A stretch of 42,475 bases of DNA from positions 1 to 42,475 of the forward strand of contig CAISYZ010000213.1 in assembly GCA_903889895.1 (NCBI GenBank). The letters are read 5' to 3'. Position numbers and translations under genes: made by a program. This stretch comes from an uncultured Verrucomicrobia subdivision 3 bacterium. Lineage in GTDB: Bacteria > Verrucomicrobiota > Verrucomicrobiia > Limisphaerales > UBA11358. How positions within the stretch are numbered: position 1 is the first letter of the stretch; each line of letters starts with the position of its first letter. The notes below the pieces were generated by a model, which saw nothing but the letters and a program-made list of their open reading frames with translations, ran no database searches and was not told where the DNA came from. Positions 7,832 through 16,700 of the stretch are shown here, piece by piece.

Positions 7832-8802
7832 CCTTGCCCCATCATAATTTGCCGGTGCCCATTTCCCGGAACTCCGGGAAACCGGCGCGGCCGCGTTTTG
7901 GTAAAATTGCCAATTGGCAATTGGCGATGGAAAATGCCTTCTCCCTCGTGGAGATCATGGTCGTGGTCTCGCTGCTGTCGCTCATCGTGCTGGCGCTGAT
8001 GGCGGTGTTCAGCAGCACCCAGCGCGCTTTCCGCGCCGCCGTCACCCAGACCGACGTGCTGGAAGGCAGCCGCGCCGCCGCCGAACTGATGGCCGCTGAT
8101 TTGCGCGGCCTGACGCCGAGCGACGGTGTGAGCAACTACGTGAACTATGGAGCGGTCAACTTTTTCACGCTGGCCAACTCCACCTATTATTCCCCGCTGG
8201 TGCAGAGCCTGCCGGGCAGCGCCGTCACGCGCACCAACCTGCTGAACTATTTCTTTGTGCTGGGCCGCGACAATACCAAATGGACCAGCACCGCTTACAT
8301 CGTGGACACCAGTTCAGCCAACCCGCTCTATCCGCTCTACCGGTTTTATGCCGAGACCAACACGATCAATTCGCCATGGACGTTGTATAGTCTGTTCGTC
8401 AACCAGATCCAGTTGCCGCAGTGGAGCACCAATTCCGCCTTTTTCAGCCACCTGCTTGACGGTGTGGTGCATCTGACGGTGCACGCCTACGACACCAACG
8501 GCACCTGGATCAACAATGACGGAGTTTACGCCTACACGCACGCCCAGAACACGACCTTCGTCTATCCGCCCACGTTTGGTTCCGGCTACGGCGAGCCGCA
8601 GTTTTACATGTATAGCAACGCCGTGCCGGCGGCGGTGGAATTTGAGATGGGCGTGCTGGAGGACCGCGCCCTCGCCCGCGCCCAATCGCTGCCGTTTCAG
8701 TCCGCGGCGCAGACCAGCTATCTGGCGCAGCAAGCCGGCGTGGTGCATGTGTTCCGCCAGCGCGTGAGCATCCCGAACGTTGACCCCTCGGCCTACCAAT
8801 GA
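7828..8802 (+). CDS. Verru_Chthon cassette protein C-like prepilin (GspJ-like)
   Basis: Prepilin-like protein of 324 residues, overlapping the preceding gene by ATGA. The processing site is MENA/FSLVEIMVVVSLLSLIVLAL with Glu at +5; the following helix (VFSSTQRAFRAAVTQTDVLE, then SRAAAELMAADLRGLTP) fits the GspJ-type minor pseudopilins. Near the C terminus AAVEFEMGVLEDRALARAQS is a strong cassette C-like segment. Part of the leader (IANWQLAME) is encoded by heptameric repeats. An internal ATG at 7927 would leave only four residues before the cleavage site and is unlikely. The function is inferred from family and context. Confidence 0.78.
   Translation: MTLPHHNLPVPISRNSGKPARPRFGKIANWQLAMENAFSLVEIMVVVSLLSLIVLALMAVFSSTQRAFRAAVTQTDVLEGSRAAAELMAADLRGLTPSDGVSNYVNYGAVNFFTLANSTYYSPLVQSLPGSAVTRTNLLNYFFVLGRDNTKWTSTAYIVDTSSANPLYPLYRFYAETNTINSPWTLYSLFVNQIQLPQWSTNSAFFSHLLDGVVHLTVHAYDTNGTWINNDGVYAYTHAQNTTFVYPPTFGSGYGEPQFYMYSNAVPAAVEFEMGVLEDRALARAQSLPFQSAAQTSYLAQQAGVVHVFRQRVSIPNVDPSAYQ
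7905..7925 (+). repeat. heptameric repeat in cassette C leader
   Basis: Three units AATTGCC, AATTGGC, AATTGGC, encoding part of the leader just before MENAFSLVE. Confidence 0.7.
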
Positions 8803-11800
8803 AACTTCCATTTTCAATTTCCAATTTCCCATCTCCAATTTACCGGCGGAGTCGGAAGGCGGTCGCGCGCCCGGGCCATTTTCAAATTGGCAATGCCCGC
8901 CGGGGCATGGCGCTCATCATCACGCTCATCCTGCTCTCGGTCACGCTCATCATGGCGGTGGCGTTTCTGGCCCTCGCGCGGCGCGAGCGCGGCGCGGTGA
9001 CCACCACCACGGATACCACCGTCGCGCGGCTCGCCACCGAGACCGCGCTGGCGGCGGCGCAGGCGCAGATGGCTGCGAACATCTTCACCTCCACCAACCA
9101 GGGCGCCTACGTTTACAATGTTTTCGTCTCGACGAACTACATCAGTCCTGCCGGTTATGATCCCAAGGCCGGACCGGTTGGGAATGGTGTAAGCGCGACG
9201 AACGTGAATTACGATTATACGGCGGACAATTCAGTTTACTCGGTTGCCGACATTGAGCAAAACATCGCCAACCTCTGGCTGCTGCCGCGCGCGCCGGTGT
9301 ATGTGTTCAATCCCGCAAAAAATGCGACGGATTTCCGCTTCTATCTCGACCTCAATCGCAATGGCTATTACGACCGCAGCGGCTGGGTGCAGGAGACGAA
9401 CGCCGCTTATTTGCCGACCGGCGCCACAGTATTTGAATCGGGTGGTGATCCGGAATGGATTGGCGTGTTGGAGCGGCCGGACCAGCCGCACGGGCCGAAC
9501 AATCATTTCCTCGCACGCTACGCCTTCCTCGCCCAGCCCATCGGCAATTCGCTCGATTTGAATTATATTCATAATGAAGCCGGAAATAAAACGGTGGATG
9601 CTTTTCCTGGTGCCAGCGGTGGACAGGATAGTTTTTTTCGCAATCAAGGTGTCGGCTCGTGGGAGTTGAACTTGGCGTCGTTTCTGGCGGACTTGAACAC
9701 CAACATCTGGGGGCAGGTGGTCGGCTCGGGTGCGGGTGCGCCTCTCGGAGCGAATAATTATTATCAATATAATCTGGAGCCATTGACGGGCAATGCTAAC
9801 CAAGGCGTTTCATTCTACGACGCCCGGTCGCTGCTGTCGTGGCGCTACAATTTTAACTACAACTCGCTGCAGACAGCGGACAGCTATTTCGGCAACGCTC
9901 CGACTTACAATGGTGCGAGTGTTTTCCCCTACGATAATATTGATGCCTACAGCGACGGGCCGTTGCAGGTCACCACGGCCAACATTAATGAGAGTTTAAA
10001 CGCTCCAAGCGATGGCGACCGCAATGCCGCCTCGACGCCCTGGCTCGGTTCCGATAACACCAACCGTTTCTTCTCGCTGGTGTCTGATTTGTATGACTCT
10101 ACAAAGAGCTCACCCGCATTTTACAACCGCCTTTGGAGCGCGGGCATCTCCAATTCCACCTACGACCGCTACACGTTCTACCGGCTGCTCGATCAGATGG
10201 GCACCGATTCCAAGGTGGATGACAACAAGCTGAACCTGAATTACTCCAACGCCGTGGTGGGCTGCAACGCCTACGGTATGGTGACGAACGTGAGCATCGT
10301 CCCCGGCGCGGAGACAAACCTGGTGCCGTGGACGGCTACAAATTTCTTTAATGCCGCTGCCAACTCGATGCTACTTTATTACACGTCCAACTGGCTGGCG
10401 TCCGACACCAGCGCGGGGCATTTTTATTACACGAATGCATTCGCTGGCCTGTCGAACGCCTTTGGTCTGACGAACATCCCGGTGTATGTCAATGGCCAGT
10501 TTGTTTATTCGCCCGCCGTCAACCGCCTGCTCCAGCTCGCGGCGAATATCTACGATGCCGGCAACACGAACACCTATCCAACCGTCTTTAGGCCGCTGTT
10601 CTCCCATACCGGCACCAATATTTTTGTCACTGGTTACACTCAGGTTGCCTCAGTCACGGACACGAGTGACCCCCAGCTTTCGCAACCGTTTGATCCAGCC
10701 TATTTTTCGACGGTCGTCGGGCAGCCAAATGTTGCGGTCAACCTTTACGGGGTGCCATGGATCATCGGCGTGAAGAAAGGTCTGCCGGGCTTCAATCAAC
10801 TTTCAATGGTGAACTCGGCTTTTTTCCAAAGACGATTGGAGGTTGCGCGAAATACTTTGTCTGGCCCAATCGTCGCGACAAATCAGCTGGTCACAATAGC
10901 TGTTACCAATAGTTTGGGGATTTCTTTTTGGAATTCCTACTCGAATGATTATGTCGCTGGCGGCAATCTGGGTGTGTATGTGAACAGCGCGGTTCAAATG
11001 GCCTTGACGAATTCAGATTGGTCCGCCCCTTATATCAATACATTTGCCAGTTCCAATTATTATTCTTTCCAACCCATCAATAATCGCTGGCCTGGTTCCA
11101 AATGGGGTGCCAATGACAGTGGTCAGCCGGCGGCCAACTCATTTTTTAACATCTATACGAACAATGTTCTTATTCCCAATGAAGCCTATAATTTTTCAAG
11201 CAGCCCCAAAAAGTTTACCTTTGATTTGCAGAGTGCTTGGGATCCGACCTTGTCACCTTTGCCGCAGATTGGATTGTTAACCACCAATTTGTTGCAGGCC
11301 TATATTTTGGATGGCAATCATGTGATTGATTATGTCCAGTTGCGCGGCCCCGTTGATGGCACGAACCTGACCGCCGCCTTGCAAGACCCCAACAATGGGA
11401 ATCCTCCCGTTGGTGGCACACCAACTTATTACATGTGGTTGAACAATCTGTTTGATAAAAACGGGGAAAATTGGGGCATAAAAGATCAATTAACATATTC
11501 CAGTCAAGATATAACCCCCAAGACTCCGGGTGGGGTGTGGAATAATCCTCCACAAAGCATTCCTGGCTTAAGTCCAAACGCAGCGGCTCAAAAATTCTTT
11601 AATGCCATTTTGGGTCCGTCCCCGCAATTTAGCTATGGCGCGCCACCCGTTACTTATCATATTACTCAATTAACGAATCAAGCGCCTTTTTCACCTACGC
11701 GAACAGTATTTGTGCCGTATCTTTATCAGGTCAATGATCCGCTCGTGCATTATACAACCGGGGATCTTGATTGTCGCAAGTCGGGCATCTGGGCTGGTAA

Positions 11801-12884
11801 CAATGTCGTTTTGGCGAATGGGGCTTGGGCACAAGATAACGGAGTGGTTTCCGAAACTTTTCCGATAGTGCCTTCGGTTTCAAGTCCCGGCATAGCCAAC
11901 GGCTATAGCCGTTATCAGCCGTGGGGTCAGCCAGCTTCAAGCGCTCTGGCAACCTCTTCGGACTATGACTTTTCCAATCCCTACAACCTGACTTACAAGG
12001 ACCCCGGTGTCTGGGGACCGGATTTGTGGGATTTTCCGACCAACCGGTTTCCGGCCGTAGGCTGGCTGGGCCGGGTGCATCGCGGCACGCCGTGGCAGAC
12101 GGTTTATCTCAAGGCCTCGGATATCTTGCAGGATGCCAAGTTGAATACGAGTGGCACATCCGTTGGTCCGTTGACTTGGTCACAGTGGACGGGCAACGGC
12201 CTCTACTTTGATTCCTCCAATAGTGCGCCGGTGCAGGACCGGGCGTTGTTTGATTTGTTCACCACGCGTTTCAACGACAATGCGGTGCATGGCTCGCTGT
12301 CCGTCAACCAAACGCACCTCGCGGCCTGGTCGGCACTGTTCGGCGGTTTGGCGGTGCCGACGAACATGTTCGGCGGTTACACCCTTGTCTCGCCCTCCGG
12401 TCCGGCGGGCGAAGCGACGGATCCCTATCTCGGCGCGCTGGTGACCAACATCAATTTTACCCGGAGCACCTTTACCAATGCCGATGGTCTGGTGGGCGTG
12501 TTCGAGCGTCCCGGAGATATTCTGAAGACGGCGGCGCTGACGGAACAGTCGCCATTCCTGGCTGGCCTCTCGGCGGCAAGCGGGGTCAATGACGAGCTGT
12601 ATGAATGGCTGCCGCAGCAGACGCTCGGCTTGCTGCATGCGGATACCGCGCCGCGCTATGTGGTATATTGTTACGGCCAGACGCTCAAGCCCGCGCCGAA
12701 CTCGCTGGTCACGGCCGCCGGCCAATTCTTTGGCCTGTGCACGAATTATCAGATCACGGCGGAGAACGCCGCGCGCGCGGTCATCCGCGTGGACCGGCAT
12801 ATCTCGGTGAACAATGCCGGGGTGCCCATCGGCACGAATTACACGACGGTGCTGGAAAGTTTTAATCCACTGCCGCCGAACTGA
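8799..12884 (+). CDS. Verru_Chthon cassette protein A-like, GspK/PilX-like N terminus
   Basis: Large protein of 1361 residues, last gene of the coupled D-B-C-A set (ATGA overlap at 8799). Its leader is followed by RRGMALIITLILLSVTLIMA, a GspK/PilX-type site with Gly at -1 and no Glu at +5, and by the helix VAFLALARRERGAVTTTTDT. The rest is a long Asn/Thr/Tyr-rich region with no enzyme motif that I recognise; its end (ENAARAVIRVDRHIS) resembles cassette A proteins as I remember them. GspK proteins cap pseudopili, so a tip role is a plausible inference. The middle third (about 10800-11960) is visibly poorer in GC than its flanks. No gene-sized break or frameshift was seen. A TGA at 12882-12884 ends it 2 bases before another ATG. 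Confidence 0.8.
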   Translation: MKLPFSISNFPSPIYRRSRKAVARPGHFQIGNARRGMALIITLILLSVTLIMAVAFLALARRERGAVTTTTDTTVARLATETALAAAQAQMAANIFTSTNQGAYVYNVFVSTNYISPAGYDPKAGPVGNGVSATNVNYDYTADNSVYSVADIEQNIANLWLLPRAPVYVFNPAKNATDFRFYLDLNRNGYYDRSGWVQETNAAYLPTGATVFESGGDPEWIGVLERPDQPHGPNNHFLARYAFLAQPIGNSLDLNYIHNEAGNKTVDAFPGASGGQDSFFRNQGVGSWELNLASFLADLNTNIWGQVVGSGAGAPLGANNYYQYNLEPLTGNANQGVSFYDARSLLSWRYNFNYNSLQTADSYFGNAPTYNGASVFPYDNIDAYSDGPLQVTTANINESLNAPSDGDRNAASTPWLGSDNTNRFFSLVSDLYDSTKSSPAFYNRLWSAGISNSTYDRYTFYRLLDQMGTDSKVDDNKLNLNYSNAVVGCNAYGMVTNVSIVPGAETNLVPWTATNFFNAAANSMLLYYTSNWLASDTSAGHFYYTNAFAGLSNAFGLTNIPVYVNGQFVYSPAVNRLLQLAANIYDAGNTNTYPTVFRPLFSHTGTNIFVTGYTQVASVTDTSDPQLSQPFDPAYFSTVVGQPNVAVNLYGVPWIIGVKKGLPGFNQLSMVNSAFFQRRLEVARNTLSGPIVATNQLVTIAVTNSLGISFWNSYSNDYVAGGNLGVYVNSAVQMALTNSDWSAPYINTFASSNYYSFQPINNRWPGSKWGANDSGQPAANSFFNIYTNNVLIPNEAYNFSSSPKKFTFDLQSAWDPTLSPLPQIGLLTTNLLQAYILDGNHVIDYVQLRGPVDGTNLTAALQDPNNGNPPVGGTPTYYMWLNNLFDKNGENWGIKDQLTYSSQDITPKTPGGVWNNPPQSIPGLSPNAAAQKFFNAILGPSPQFSYGAPPVTYHITQLTNQAPFSPTRTVFVPYLYQVNDPLVHYTTGDLDCRKSGIWAGNNVVLANGAWAQDNGVVSETFPIVPSVSSPGIANGYSRYQPWGQPASSALATSSDYDFSNPYNLTYKDPGVWGPDLWDFPTNRFPAVGWLGRVHRGTPWQTVYLKASDILQDAKLNTSGTSVGPLTWSQWTGNGLYFDSSNSAPVQDRALFDLFTTRFNDNAVHGSLSVNQTHLAAWSALFGGLAVPTNMFGGYTLVSPSGPAGEATDPYLGALVTNINFTRSTFTNADGLVGVFERPGDILKTAALTEQSPFLAGLSAASGVNDELYEWLPQQTLGLLHADTAPRYVVYCYGQTLKPAPNSLVTAAGQFFGLCTNYQITAENAARAVIRVDRHISVNNAGVPIGTNYTTVLESFNPLPPN
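8804..8838 (+). repeat. heptameric repeat in cassette A leader
   Basis: Five units ACTTCCA, TTTTCAA, TTTCCAA, TTTCCCA, TCTCCAA directly after the start codon, encoding the leader residues LPFSISNFPSP. Confidence 0.75.
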
Positions 12885-12898
12885 CCATGAGAACGACC

Positions 12899-12933
12899 AT
12901 GAAAAATGGCAGATGGCAGATGGCAGATCGCCA
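12899..12933 (+). repeat. heptameric repeat (ATGGCAG)3
   Basis: Three exact ATGGCAG units at 12906-12926, flanked by ATGAAAA and ATCGCCA. It lies 14 bases after the cassette A stop and opens the 829-base stretch without a convincing gene before the giant protein gene. Confidence 0.8.
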
Positions 12934-12941
12934 ACGGGTAG

Positions 12942-13041
12942 CTGCGACGCCTCGTCGCAGCCAGGTATTGGCGATGCCCTCGTCGCCAGTTGCCGTGGCG
13001 GGGATGCGGCGGTCAGGGCCGTGCGCCGAAGGCGTCGCCGC
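12942..13041. repeat. compound GC-rich repeat, copy 1 (palindrome plus 39-bp direct repeat)
   Basis: CTGCGACGCCTCGTCGCAG (12942-12960) is an 8-bp inverted repeat around CCT. CGTCGCCAGTTGC (12981-12993) and a 39-base segment (13003-13041) recur at 13595-13607 and 13615-13653. A related palindrome (GGCGACG-CCT-CGTCGCC) lies at 13795-13811 inside the giant gene. The group behaves like a dispersed REP-type element. Confidence 0.7.
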
Positions 13042-13158
13042 CACTTTGGGCTGCCCGTTTCGGACAGCGCCGTGCTCCGGCCCGACCTCTAACCGGCGGG
13101 TGAACGAGGTGGAAATGCGGGGTGTTGGTCAAAACCCCCCAAAATTGGCTTCCGTTGG

Positions 13159-13204
13159 GATTAAGTCCGTCACCGATCGGGTTAAGTCGGTGACGGACTT
13201 AATC
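13159..13204. other. 18-bp perfect inverted repeat with 10-base loop
   Basis: Bases 13159-13176 are the exact reverse complement of 13187-13204; the loop is TCGGGTTAAG. It is the first part of the 21-bp array and could form a stable RNA hairpin downstream of the cassette operon, or a DNA cruciform. No T-run follows, so it is not a standard intrinsic terminator. Confidence 0.8.
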
Positions 13205-13360
13205 AAGTCAGCGACCGATTTAATCAAGTTGAAGACGGACTTAACCCAGTCAGAGGCTGACTTAACCAAGTCGGAAGTGGATTTAATCAAGTCAGAGACG
13301 GACTTAACCCAATCGGAAGCGGACTTGATCAAATCAGAGACCGACTTAACCCGGTCAGAG

Positions 13361-13380
13361 ACGGACTTAATTAAGTCCGT
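13361..13380. other. 20-bp perfect palindrome inside the array
   Basis: ACGGACTTAATTAAGTCCGT is its own reverse complement over all 20 bases. It is the most symmetric unit of the array and may approach the ancestral unit or the best binding site for a dimeric protein. Confidence 0.8.
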
Positions 13381-13544
13381 GTCCGACTTAACCAAGTCGA
13401 AGACTGACTTAACCCAAATAGAGACCGACTTTACTCAAAAAAGTGGTCAAAAATCGCCATTTTAGGGTATTTTGACTAAAAACGGGACAAAATGTTGGCG
13501 TAAATGATTTGCAGACGCTGAATTGACCATAACGATGAATACGA

Positions 13545-13572
13545 GATTGGAAAATGGAAAATGGCGGATGGC
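13545..13572 (+). repeat. heptameric repeat before repeat copy 2
   Basis: Four units GATTGGA, AAATGGA, AAATGGC, GGATGGC. As at 12899-12933, a heptameric block directly precedes a copy of the GC-rich compound repeat. Confidence 0.65.
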
Positions 13573-13594
13573 CGGCGCGGTGGCGGCGCCGTCA

Positions 13595-13653
13595 CGTCGC
13601 CAGTTGCGGCGAGCGATGCGGCGGTCAGGGCCGTGCGCCGAAGGCGTCGCCGC
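13595..13653. repeat. compound GC-rich repeat, copy 2
   Basis: CGTCGCCAGTTGC (13595-13607) and the 39-base segment (13615-13653) match copy 1 at 12981-13041, with the spacing shorter by 2 bases. The two copies flank the 21-bp array in direct orientation. Confidence 0.8.
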
Positions 13654-13713
13654 TACTCGACCGGTGGCGGTTTGGCGGTTTTAGGTTTCGGTTTTAGAGT
13701 GAAAGAATTTTTT

Positions 13714-16700
13714 ATGCGTAAGACAGTTTTAGTTGTGTTGTGCGGGCTGGCACTTGTCGCCGGCCTGGGTTTGTGGTTGCTGTGGCCGCGTGGCGGCGAC
13801 GCCTCGTCGCCGGGTAAAAATGCCGCAGCCCACGGCGGCGGGAGTGTCGCCGCTGCCCCGACCGTCGCAACTTCGAACGCGCCGAAGAAAATCTCCTCGC
13901 TGAATTTCACCAACCCGCTGGCGTTCCGCCTGACCAACACCGCGCTGTCGCTCCGCCAGCTCGCGGCCAAGCCGCACGCGATTTTGTTGCAGAACGCCCT
14001 GATTGACACGGACGCGCGGCTGGCGCTGAACCTGCCGGCGCAGCTGAAGGCCAGTGGCGATCCCGGCGCGTATCTGGTGCAGGCGCGCGGCCCGGTGGAC
14101 AACGCCTTCCGCTCGTTGCTCGCGGCGGCGGGCGCGCAGGTGGTTTCCTACATCCCGAACAACGCCTATCTCGTCCACGCCACGGCGGCGGTGGCGGGGC
14201 TGCTTTCGTCCAGCCCGCTCGTGCAGGTGGTGCTGCCGTATGAACCGTATTACAAATTGCAGCCGTCGCTGCTCGGTTTGGCCGTGACGCAGTCACCGCT
14301 GCCGCCCGGCACCGCGTTGAATCTCGGTCTGTTCGCAACAGATGCCACGGCGGAAAGCCAGGTGCAAGCGGCCGGCGCAACCATCATCGGGCGCGACCGC
14401 TCGGCGTTCGGCCCGGTGCTGCGCGTGACCGCGCCGGCCAACTGGACGGCGCTGGCGCAACTGCCCGGCGTGCAGGCGGTGGAACCGGCCTTTCGCCGCC
14501 GGCTGGCGAATGACTTGTCGCGTGTCACACTTGGCATTTCACCAAACACGACCGGCGGCAGCACCAACGACTGGCTGGGCTTGACGGGGGCCAACGTGCT
14601 GGTGGCCGTGAATGACACCGGCATTGACGCCAAGCATCCGGATTTTTCCGCCACGGGCACGGCGGCGGGCGGCCCGAGCGGGGCCACGCGGGTGGTTGGT
14701 TTTTCCACCAACGATATTGTGGACACGGACGGCCACGGCACGCACGTCGCCGGCATCATCGCGGGCAATGGTTCGCAGAGTCTCAGTCCGGTGAATGTCG
14801 GCGCGATGGCGGAAGGCTCGGTCACCAACGCGGATTTTCGCGGCAAGGCCCCGCTGGCGAACCTTTACTCCATGAATTTCGACTGGGCGGATTATGTGTT
14901 GCAGACGAACGCCGCCGTGCAGGGCGCGCTGATTTCCAACAACAGTTGGGACAATGGCGATGCCGCCTACGATCTGGCGGCGTCGAGCTATGACGCCGCG
15001 ACGCGCGACGCGATTCCATTTTCGCCCGGCTCGCAGCCGGTGTTGTTCGTATTCGCGGCCGGCAACAGTGGCAGCGGCGATGACACCGGTTCGGGCGGCA
15101 CGGCGGACAGCATCATGTCCCCCGGCACGGCGAAGAACGTCATCACGGTCGGCGCCGTTGAGCAACCGCGCAACATCACGAATCTCGTGACGACGTTCAA
15201 CTCCGACGGCACCAGTAATACATCGGCGGTCTGGAAGCCGGAGACGGATTCCAGTTCGGAGGTGGCGTCTTATTCTTCACGCGGCAACGTGGGCGTGCAA
15301 GTCGAGGGCACTTACGGTCGGTTCAAGCCAGATGTGGTGGCACCGGGAACCTTCGTCGTTTCCACCCGCTCCAGCCAGTGGAACACAAACATTTATTTCG
15401 ATCCGACCAATGTCACTGTTATTCCTTATCCCGACGAAGTGGTGGTGACTAATTATTTGAACTATTACAGTGTGTCGGTGCCAGCCAATGCCGTGGCCGT
15501 GGTCATCGCTATCACTCCGAACGCCTATTCTACGGTGTTCCCGTCAAACCTGACGATTTACGCTCAGATATCCGCTTATCCGGATCCGGTCAATGCGCCC
15601 GGTAGCATTGATTATACGACGCAGAATGACGGGATGTCCATTCCACCGGGTAACGGTGCCTTAACCATCCAAGCCATTCAGAACGGTGGGTTCTATTTTG
15701 CCGTCGGCGACAGCACGAATGTGCCGGTGAATTACGACATGACGGTGTCTATCTACACGACGAACGCCACTACCAGCAATTATTACCAAGTGTTGCTGGG
15801 GATGGACAACCAGTTGGGTCCGTATTACCGCTACGAAACCGGCACGAGCATGTCGGCGGCGGCGGTGTCCGGCGTGCTGGCGCTGATGGAGGATTATTTT
15901 ACCAACACGCTCCAGCAAATTCCCAGTCCGGCGCTGCTCAAGGCGATGCTCATCAATGGTTCGCGTTCAGAGGTTGGCTATCCGCTGGCTTTGACCAACG
16001 GATTGAATCTGCAAGGTTGGGGTTTGGTGAACCTCACCAACTCGCTGCCATTCTCCTCCACCAATCAGACGGTGGGCACAAATGCGACTTTGTTCTTTGT
16101 GGACCAGAGCGTCGCCAACGCGCTGGCGACCGGCGACAGCCATACCTACACGTTGAACATTGCCACCAATGCGAGCTACCTGCCGTTGCGCGCGACGCTG
16201 GTGTGGACGGATCCGCCGGGCGACCCGAATGCCGCCATCAAGCTCGTCAACAGCCTCACGCTAGTCATTTCAAACCAAGCAAGCGGAGCGGTTTATTATG
16301 GCAACGATATCAATACTCCTTTGGGATACAATCTCCCGGCCAGCACCAACGGCCCGCCGAACATTGACACGATCAACAACGTTCAGAACATCATCATTCC
16401 ACCGTCACTGGGCGGCACTTATACCGTGACCGTCCTGGGCCGGCAGGTGAACGTCAACGCCATCACTGCGCAGACGAACAATGTGATGCAGGATTATGCC
16501 TTGGTGGTTTCCGTGGGCGAGGGCGAGGTGCCGGCCGCCATCAGCTCGGTGACAGATGTGGGCATCGTCAGCAATCCGACCGGCGACCAGAACATCACCT
16601 ATGTGGCAGCCACGAATACGCCGCTGATGAACCAGTTTGCCGGCGCGAACTCGCCGCTGCTCGGCACCAACACTTTGGCGCTCGGCACCAACACGGTGTG

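Larger units (their letters stand above)
13154..13447. repeat. 21-bp tandem array, about 14 near-palindromic units
   Basis: Units begin every 21 bases at 13154, 13175, 13196, 13217 and so on to 13427, the first two and last being degenerate. The core of a unit is GACTTAAYCMAGTC, close to its own reverse complement, followed by a 7-base spacer such as AGAGACG. Because 21 is divisible by 3, the plus strand reads as a seven-residue repeat (DLIKSET and variants), and the minus strand reads as a very similar one (SDLIKSV). An open frame runs 12887-13465 across the array, but it begins in repeats and has no recognisable domain, so I do not call it a gene. No spacers of unique sequence separate the units, so it is not a CRISPR array. 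Confidence 0.9.

Noticed and set aside
13154..13447. CRISPR array
   Set aside because: Units are contiguous, of 21 bases, without unique spacers, and no cas genes are present.
12887..13465. 192-codon open frame across the first 21-bp array as a gene
   Set aside because: It begins in repeats, contains no domain, and the reverse strand reads almost the same heptad, so the open frame follows from the repeat structure. Left open as a possibility.
13561..13713. Upstream start (13561) for the giant protein
   Set aside because: The added 51 residues come from heptameric and GC-rich repeat DNA and would bury the signal peptide that begins at 13714.
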